DNA of 64,000 nucleotides from Cylindrodendrum hubeiense (lineage: Eukaryota; Ascomycota; Sordariomycetes; Hypocreales; Nectriaceae), in the NCBI GenBank assembly GCA_014621425.1, contig JAANBB010000048.1:1-64000 (forward strand). Direction: 5' to 3'. The position numbers and the translations under genes are program-made. The notes under the pieces were generated by a model that searched no databases, was not told the origin of the DNA, and was given only the letters and a program-made list of their open reading frames with translations. This document shows, piece after piece, positions 57,767-64,000 of the stretch (positions are counted from its first letter, which is position 1; each line of letters starts with the position of its first letter).

Positions 57767-58924
57767 ATGATACTTGACTTACCACCCGAGATACTACAGT
57801 GCATCGCCGAGCAGTTCGATTCGGTCGTCGACCTCAACTCTTTCGTCCAGACATGCAGCCATGCCTACCAGGTGCTCAACCCTTGTGTCTACCAATACAA
57901 CAGCCAACACGGCAGCAGCACAGCGTTATTCTGGGCCGCAGCTCAAGGTCGTGAGACCACGGCGCAGGAATCATTGGCGGCCCATCGTGCGGCGCGGTCG
58001 GTACAGGCGACGCGGACTGTCGCTGAACAGGCCCTCTTTCCGGCGGCGGACTACGGCCATTCCGCAATCGTGCGACTGCTGCTCGCGGTGAAGGGCGTCG
58101 ATCCGGACGCGAAGATCGACGCAGTATCCAGAGAGACGCCGCTGATACGCGCGGCGAAGTCGGGGCACGGCGAGGTGGTCGACGTGCTCCTGGCGACGCA
58201 GCGCGTAGATCCGAATGCGCGGGATCGATGGGGCTTCCGACCCCTGTTGGGGGCAGCGGCGGGACCGCATGAGGCCGTGGTCCGGCGGCTACTGGCTACC
58301 CCCGGTGTTGATCCGCATGTCCGTGATCAGAATGGGTGGACGGCTCTGGCCTGGGTGGCGCAGCATGGCCACGCGGCGCTGGTGGAGTTGCTGCTGACGA
58401 CGTACGGGGTCGATCCACAGCCGAGGGACGATGCAGGCAATACGCCGTTGTTCCACGCGGCTCGGGATGGGCACGAAGAGGTGGTGGACATCCTGTTGCG
58501 TTCGGGGGCTGTTGATATAGAAGCAACGGATGATGACGGGCAGACGGCCCTCACGATAGCTGCGTCATCTGGCCATGGGGGCGTTGTGCAGCTACTGCTG
58601 GCCGCAGGCGCCAATGCGGATATCAAAGATGCGTGGAGCGAGACGCCCTTGTCCAAAGCTGTGCAGGGAGGGTGGGTGGAGGTGGTGGAGATTCTGCTGG
58701 CCACCGAGACGGTGGATCGCAACTCCCGGGATGCGGACGGACGGACGCCTCTGTCCCGGGCGGCAGAGGATGGCTACGTGGAAGTGGCCGAGCTGTTGCT
58801 GGCAGCGGGTGCAGACCCGGAGATTGCGGATGATGAAGGCAAAGTTCCCCGGGAGTGGGCAGAGGAGTATGGGAATGAGATCTTGGCCAATCTACTACGA
58901 GATGGGGATAGTATGCAATTATGA
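57767..58924 (+). CDS. F-box and ankyrin-repeat protein
   Basis: Intronless gene for 385 aa. The N-terminus (MILDLPPEILQCIAEQF, then LNSFVQTCSHAYQVLNP) is an F-box-like motif that could bind Skp1. From about residue 50 to the end are about nine ankyrin repeats, recognisable as TPL/TAL..AA..GH..VV..LL blocks with VDP.ARD loops. The arrangement suggests a substrate receptor of an SCF ubiquitin ligase, with the repeats holding the target. Base composition is clearly more GC-rich than the flanks. Such genes expand and turn over quickly in moulds. The target is unknown. Confidence 0.92.
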   Translation: MILDLPPEILQCIAEQFDSVVDLNSFVQTCSHAYQVLNPCVYQYNSQHGSSTALFWAAAQGRETTAQESLAAHRAARSVQATRTVAEQALFPAADYGHSAIVRLLLAVKGVDPDAKIDAVSRETPLIRAAKSGHGEVVDVLLATQRVDPNARDRWGFRPLLGAAAGPHEAVVRRLLATPGVDPHVRDQNGWTALAWVAQHGHAALVELLLTTYGVDPQPRDDAGNTPLFHAARDGHEEVVDILLRSGAVDIEATDDDGQTALTIAASSGHGGVVQLLLAAGANADIKDAWSETPLSKAVQGGWVEVVEILLATETVDRNSRDADGRTPLSRAAEDGYVEVAELLLAAGADPEIADDEGKVPREWAEEYGNEILANLLRDGDSMQL

Positions 58925-59631
58925 TCAGACCTAAAATTTCAGTCTTTGGATATTACTATTACTCTCAATCTCTGTGTTGATATTGAAAGTAGCTCATATT
59001 TATCAAGCTCTAATATAGATATGTTCCTACTAATCTTATTTAGTTCTATGATGAGATCCAAACTAGAATACGACAACTTATATCTATCTTACTATAGCAA
59101 ACTGAGTACATAATATGATTATACTTAAATAGGCTTCGATATTATTTTAAATCGATTCTAAAATTGAACTTCTCAATAGTAATACCAGCGTAGCTCTCGG
59201 GTTCCTCAACGCATCCGATGTCGGTGTTTTGTTGATCCCGCAATTCCGATCAGAGATTTGTAATCAATTCAAGTAGGGATTGTTCTTCAATGACGGAAGC
59301 GGGGGCGGGGACCGAACTGGAATACCGGTAATTTGTAATGTGGGATATATCCTTGCCGGCAGTTGTTGACAAATCTTATGCATACTGTCGTATTTAGGCA
59401 GAAATACCACCTTTCTCTTCTCTATTCATGTAACTCCAATATTTAGTCATTAAATAACGCAGTTGAGAGGAGGTCTGGAGTCTCTAAAAAGCCAGAAGAC
59501 CGATAAGCTCGACATAATAAGGCTTCGATCCCAGACTGAGAAATAGAGAAGCTATCTAGTACTTATTGGTGCGAATACACCCCATCCTATCTTCTCATTA
59601 CATTTCCATAATCCTCTTCCACAAGCCAAAT
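58925..59631. other. intergenic, AT-rich
   Basis: A 0.7-kb AT-rich stretch, promoter side of the monooxygenase gene. No regulatory palindromes were seen. Confidence 0.45.
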
Positions 59632-61518
59632 ATGCCAATAGGCTTAGCAGAAAAATATGCCCAGGAGCGAGACAAGAGAATCCGACCCGACGGCCAGAGT
59701 CAATACATCACGCTTCATACTCGCGAGTTTCAAGCCCTTGAAAAAGATCTGTGGGTGGACTATAGAGACCTGGGAAGTCGGGAACCTCCTCTTAAGGACA
59801 GAGATGAGGTCAAGTTTCTAATTATTGGTGGGGGCCACAATGGACTGCTGTTTGCCTATCGCTTGATTGAGGCCGGCTTTAAGTCTGAGGACATTTGCAT
59901 TGTGGACATCGCTGGCGGATTCGGAGGCACATGGTATTGGAACCGATATCCTGGCTTGATGTGCGACATCGAAGGGTATATTTACCTGCCGCTCCTGGAG
60001 GAGACTGGATACATCCCGAGACATAAATACTCCTATGGCCCCGAGATCAGAGGGCAGTCGGAAAGAATTGCCGCAAAATGGAACATCCGCGGTCTGTTCT
60101 GTACCAAGGTGGACAGCCAAGTTTGGAACGACGATAAAGGCCGTTGGAGCTTAGAGATGACGCGATCTCTCGGTCCCGGGCAGGACGCAGTGCACATGTC
60201 GGTGAAGGCCCAATTTGTGTTTCCTGCGGGCGGTGTACTCTCTATCCCCAAAATCCCGTACTCTCCCGGTTTCGAACAGTTCCGCAGTCGCAATCATGTG
60301 TTCCATACCTCTCGCTGGGACTATGAGTACACGGGCGGCAGCGAAACGAACCCTGTGATGGTGAATCTTCGGAACAAGCGGGTTGCAATCATTGGGACTG
60401 GGGCAACAGCCATCCAAGCTGTTCCCGAGCTTGCCAAATGGGCCAAGCACCTCTATGTGGTCCAGAGAACACCTTCGTACTGCGGTGAGCGTGTACAGCG
60501 CGAAACGAACCCAGAGACATGGTTGAAAGTGGCAGATCAGCCCGGCTGGCAGAACAAGCGCAGGATTAACTTCAATCATTTCGTCACGAACGACCCGGTC
60601 CCAGTGGACCTGGTGAACGATGGCTGGACACATACTCCTGGGGTTGCTGGGTTGATTGGCGGCCCAGGGATAGTGACTCCAGAACGGGTCAAAGACCACA
60701 TCGACTCACTGTTTGCCATCGATGTAAAACGAGCCGAGAAGGTCCGGGAACGTATCGAACGTGAGGTCAAAGACACGGATGTTGCCGAGAAGCTCAAGCC
60801 TTGGTATCCTGGTTGGTGCAAGAGACCTACTTTCAACGACAGTTACTTAACCTCCTTCAATCAACCAAACGTCACTCTTATCGACACGGACGGTAAAGGG
60901 TTAGAGGGGTATACTGAGCGTGGTATCCTCTGCCGCGGGGAGGAGATTGAGATCGATCTCCTCATCTTGTCAACGGGTTTTATTTCCGGTGGAACCCAAA
61001 ATCCATCTGATCGGCTGGGTTCACCGATTATCGGGCGAGACGAGAGACCAATCGCTAATAAATGGGAAAGTGGCGACTTTGGCAATTTATTCGGGATGGC
61101 TACGCACCAGTATCCCAATATGTTTGCAACACTTCTTACGGGCACCGCGGGTTCTTATAATATGACGTCCCTCTACGATGTGGTAGCTCGACTTTCTGCG
61201 CATATTATAGCCGAAGCTTCTCGTCAGGCAGCTGATCCAGACAACCTAGTCATTGAGGCATCCAAAACAGCCGAGGACCAATACGTCGAGGAGGTGAAGA
61301 AGAGGTCCTTGTGGTATTCCGCGTTGAGAACTTGCACACCGTCCTACTTTACTGCGGAAGGGGACTCTTTGAAGCCGCCAAAAACAGCTGAGGAAGCCAA
61401 CCTCAAGTCTAGGAAGGCTGGATGGGGTACAGGCATAGTTGACTACCAGCGCATGGTAGAGGAGTACATAGGAAGGGGCGAGAACAAGCTCGAAGGCTTT
61501 GATTTGCGGATTGTGTAG
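59632..61518 (+). CDS. FAD-dependent Baeyer-Villiger-type monooxygenase
   Basis: Intronless gene for 628 aa. ATG 59632 (MPIGLAEKYAQER) is chosen because the family's N-terminal extension begins there; the frame is open 66 nt upstream. An FAD-binding GGGHNG lies at residues 66-71. GGTWYWNRYPG is the conserved FAD-contact block. FHTSRWDY corresponds to the FxGxxxHxxxW fingerprint, whose FxG part is not clear. GTGATAIQAVP is the NADPH-binding Rossmann motif. Late blocks (LILSTGF, MFATLLTGTAGSYNM) fit the same group. It would insert oxygen next to a ketone to give an ester or lactone, or act on a related ketone. No adjacent polyketide or terpene synthase is present. Confidence 0.93.
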   Translation: MPIGLAEKYAQERDKRIRPDGQSQYITLHTREFQALEKDLWVDYRDLGSREPPLKDRDEVKFLIIGGGHNGLLFAYRLIEAGFKSEDICIVDIAGGFGGTWYWNRYPGLMCDIEGYIYLPLLEETGYIPRHKYSYGPEIRGQSERIAAKWNIRGLFCTKVDSQVWNDDKGRWSLEMTRSLGPGQDAVHMSVKAQFVFPAGGVLSIPKIPYSPGFEQFRSRNHVFHTSRWDYEYTGGSETNPVMVNLRNKRVAIIGTGATAIQAVPELAKWAKHLYVVQRTPSYCGERVQRETNPETWLKVADQPGWQNKRRINFNHFVTNDPVPVDLVNDGWTHTPGVAGLIGGPGIVTPERVKDHIDSLFAIDVKRAEKVRERIEREVKDTDVAEKLKPWYPGWCKRPTFNDSYLTSFNQPNVTLIDTDGKGLEGYTERGILCRGEEIEIDLLILSTGFISGGTQNPSDRLGSPIIGRDERPIANKWESGDFGNLFGMATHQYPNMFATLLTGTAGSYNMTSLYDVVARLSAHIIAEASRQAADPDNLVIEASKTAEDQYVEEVKKRSLWYSALRTCTPSYFTAEGDSLKPPKTAEEANLKSRKAGWGTGIVDYQRMVEEYIGRGENKLEGFDLRIV

Positions 61519-61675
61519 AGAGTTATCATGTCGAAGAAATGGGCATGGCTATCCTAGTCTTTAGGTACAGTTGATATACGCTAGTTAGTGAAAATAGTGA
61601 AAATGAGCATACGTGAAAGAAAGAGGCGGGCCATTCCTGATGGCTAATTCAGTTTATCTAATCTATTCCAGTCGC

Positions 61676-63607
61676 CTATTCCATTACATGTGAAGAGCTA
61701 TTTCCCCGGCGCAGAGCATTGCGCGGTACTTGCAATTCAGGCGAAAGAGAGGTACGGAAACTGGAACTTTGCTCGCTAGTGTGAACAGCTAAATCGGTCA
61801 CTGCAACGCTATCTTCTACTCTAGTTTCCTCTATTCCAGTACCCTCGCCATATTGCAGTGTAATGTGAGAAAGTCGGTCAGTTCGGAGTGATTCTCCAGG
61901 GATAAGAGGGTATGCTGCAGCCTTCCCATCCTTAAACGCCGAGTCGTCAAAGAAGCCCTGGGTTGGGGTGCCGAGCCATTTCCCGACTGATATTAGCGTC
62001 TTGGCTACCTTGTGTCTGTATCCGGCATCTTTTGTTCTCTCGTGGTCGGTGTTTACGCCCTCTGTGGACAGGTCGCGACTAAAAGGCGAAGAGTGCTGTC
62101 TGGCACCCATCTGTGTTGATGGGGGATCAACAGGTAGAGAAATGATTCTGCGGCAATTGGTATCTGTGTCCCCAGATCCGCGACTACTAGTCCAATCATT
62201 TCTAGATCGCCTTGGAGTCCCCGCGCGTGAACCTTCGCCGTCACTCCGATGAAAATAATTACTATGGCGGCCCCCGTCGCTCATTGCTTCGTCTCGAACA
62301 GCCTCGACTTCGGCGGCTAGTAGAAGGTATAATGATCCGACTACAGCCATAAAGGTTCCGACAATCGGAGTCCATTGACCTGCAAGTGACACAACCAAAG
62401 GATATTAGTGGGTTGATATGAGATTTAAATAGATGGGTGCGTGTCTCACCAACACTAGCAATTGGTTCTGTTTGGTAACGGACCTGCTGGCTGAAGAAGT
62501 TCATCTCACCGATGATCAGAATGGTAATTCCGGCGCCACCAAAGATAGGAATGGCAATAATCCTCAAAAAGAATTGTATCCTGCCATTGATACCCTTCAT
62601 CATGGATGGTGTAGCATTGGTGCCGGCGATGACGGCATCATGCGATTCGTTGATGGTTTTGTCTGATCCCTGTCTAAAGTTGATCTCAAGGATCTTGTCC
62701 CACATGGATATGAGACATAGGATAGCATGTACACAACATGCCGAGGCGAGAAGCGTGGCTGTACCGAACGTAAGCTTTTCTGGCGCCGGAACGATATAAA
62801 GATTGTCGGCCGCCCCCCTGCGCATGGGAGAGAATGGGCCTTTCTCTGTCGAGCATTGCAGGCCACAAGTGTTGTCTTCTCCCCATGTGAATTCTGAAAA
62901 GCTGGGCGATGCTAGTTTACCCGTCGCTGGGTTGATGCAATCGGAGGCATCGATTCGATAGAACTCGACGGCGAGAGATAATAGACCTGGAGCAATGCAA
63001 AATGGTCAGATCTGAAACAAGACCCGAACTGCAATATTAAGATTTGTCTCACCGGCTAGAATCAAGATGGTCCAGAGGAAAATGGCGTTTCGGCCGGGGT
63101 CGTTAAAGTAAGTCCGAGACATCATGATGGTCACGGGAGCGGCTAGGATGCCTATTGAGCATAACTGAAATGCCCCATAAATGTCCATGTCAACTGCACC
63201 TGCGGTGGTCACCACTTGTCAGCATTTACCCCAGATGGATTGTGTAGATTTCTTACCGTCAACATGCAGCGCTGTGAGCACAATGCCGTGGATTGCAGCC
63301 ACGGCGGGCAATAACAACGCAGCGGCCAAGCAAGCATTAACTAACCATTCGGCTCTCTTTGCCAGCAAACATGCTGCTACGAGGGTGTAGTATCTTAACA
63401 GGGAAACATGAGATACTCATTAGCTCAAGATCAAGCATTCGTTCAACGCTATGGGGCTCACAAGACTCTTGACCCCGGACCGTATTGTCCAGAGACTGGC
63501 CATACACAAATCACTTTCAGTGCCTCGCTAGTGGTGGAGTTTACGGGGGAAAGCGCTGCCAGGGGATCGAAGGTTCCATCAGCGAGGGCAGAAAGGTACG
63601 GAGGCAT
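61676..63607 (-). CDS. multi-pass membrane protein, unknown function
   Basis: Protein of 556 aa. Five exons join in frame: 63462-63607, 63257-63393, 63053-63199, 62450-62986 and 61676-62379. An N-terminal extracellular part (VICVWPVSGQYGPGSRVLYYTLV) leads into the first helix. Further helices include LAAALLLPAVAAIHGIV, LCSIGILAAPVTIMM, LWTILILAGLLSLAV, ATLLASACCVHAILCLI, FFLRIIAIPIFGGAGITILI and IVGTFMAVVGSLYLLL. A Cys-bearing loop (DCINP, CGLQC) lies between helices. The C-terminal 190 residues are a Ser/Arg-rich cytosolic tail. This layout recurs in uncharacterised fungal membrane proteins. ATG 63607 gives the continuous first exon, although part of it could be mistaken for intron (gtaaac). 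Confidence 0.85.
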
Positions 63608-64000
63608 GTTCTTTCATTTCCGTAAGAATTAACAAGCCCGACATGCAAGGGAAGAAGAGCTGGAGGAAGGAATTCAAGCTGGATAATCTTAAATAACGAT
63701 GGCACTGAAAAGATAACAACATGACCAAGGGACAAAGGCGCGTGGACAGTTTCCATATTGGGAGTTACGAGCCACCCCCTACGGAGTGACGGAGAGTTAT
63801 CAGCGTCGCACAAACACAGCGTCTTGCCAAACGTCACATCTCACGGCGAGGCTTACATACGGTGTTGGTTCTACGCAGGCATCAGCTTTACTAACAGCCC
63901 TGCCAAACAAGTATCAGAAGCGGTAATGCGATGGAAGCAACCATTTAAGGCCATGGTGCTATTTCAACCACGCATGGACCCAGGAAACGGCCTTGCATTG
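63608..64000. other. upstream flank of the last gene
   Basis: A 393-bp stretch, presumably promoter. No gene is recognised. Confidence 0.4.

Noticed and set aside
57876..58722. antisense open frames in the ankyrin gene
   Set aside because: Mirror frames of a repeated GC-rich coding sequence.
1..64000. CRISPR array or prokaryotic operon signals
   Set aside because: The window is eukaryotic; no regularly spaced repeat-spacer pattern was seen.

Overview
The window is nuclear DNA of a filamentous ascomycete (Pezizomycotina). Genes are spaced 0.3-2 kb apart, most have short (about 45-80 nt) GT-AG introns with CTAAC/CTAAT-type branch points, and the families are typical of moulds: Zn2Cys6 regulators, P450, Baeyer-Villiger monooxygenase, rhodopsin-like (Pth11-type) membrane protein, CHAT and DUF7580-type proteins. 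Two decayed genes carry stop codons of the kind left by C-to-T/G-to-A mutation (RIP-like). The genus cannot be told from what I can see.

Layout. 0.2-5.9 kb: an HSL-type alpha/beta hydrolase, a carotenoid/stilbene-cleaving oxygenase and a zinc alcohol dehydrogenase. The promoters of this group hold six CGG-N3-CCG palindromes (three plus three), suggesting one zinc-cluster regulon that cleaves a double bond and processes the aldehyde. 6.6-11.4 kb: a GT28 sterol-glucosyltransferase-like enzyme with a VPS13-like C-terminus, then a P450 with an apparent one-base deletion. 12.5-22 kb: a regulator with only half a zinc cluster, two divergent Gfo/Idh/MocA oxidoreductases sharing a promoter with CreA-type sites, an MFS sugar transporter with a dense CreA-type cluster, and a secreted rhamnogalacturonan acetylesterase. 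This looks like a pectin/sugar-utilisation neighbourhood.

22.2-35.7 kb: genes of the kind linked to fungal self/non-self and NLR-type systems, largely decayed: a dynamin P-loop fragment, a C2H2-type protein with an early in-frame stop, a DUF7580-type pseudogene and a CHAT-domain pseudogene. Among them sits an intact, intronless gene for a HypX/HoxX homologue (formyltransferase plus enoyl-CoA-hydratase domains). HypX makes CO for [NiFe]-hydrogenase maturation in bacteria, so a fungal copy is the most intriguing item here. A quinone-oxidoreductase-like MDR gene follows.

36-48.7 kb: a large multi-pass membrane protein of unknown role, a secreted or anchored double SnoaL-like protein divergent from an NmrA-like reductase, a canonical Zn2Cys6 regulator with a GC-AG intron, and a rhodopsin-like membrane protein with one non-AG splice acceptor. 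48.7-55.8 kb is gene-poor, repeat-bearing DNA, with a second copy of an LTR-like repeat also present at 20.3 kb and a small gene with a partial tandem duplicate. 55.8-63.6 kb returns to intact genes: an unknown small protein, an F-box/ankyrin protein, a Baeyer-Villiger monooxygenase and a multi-pass membrane protein.

All exon boundaries were worked out by hand from splice consensus, frame continuity and recalled family patterns. No database search was run.
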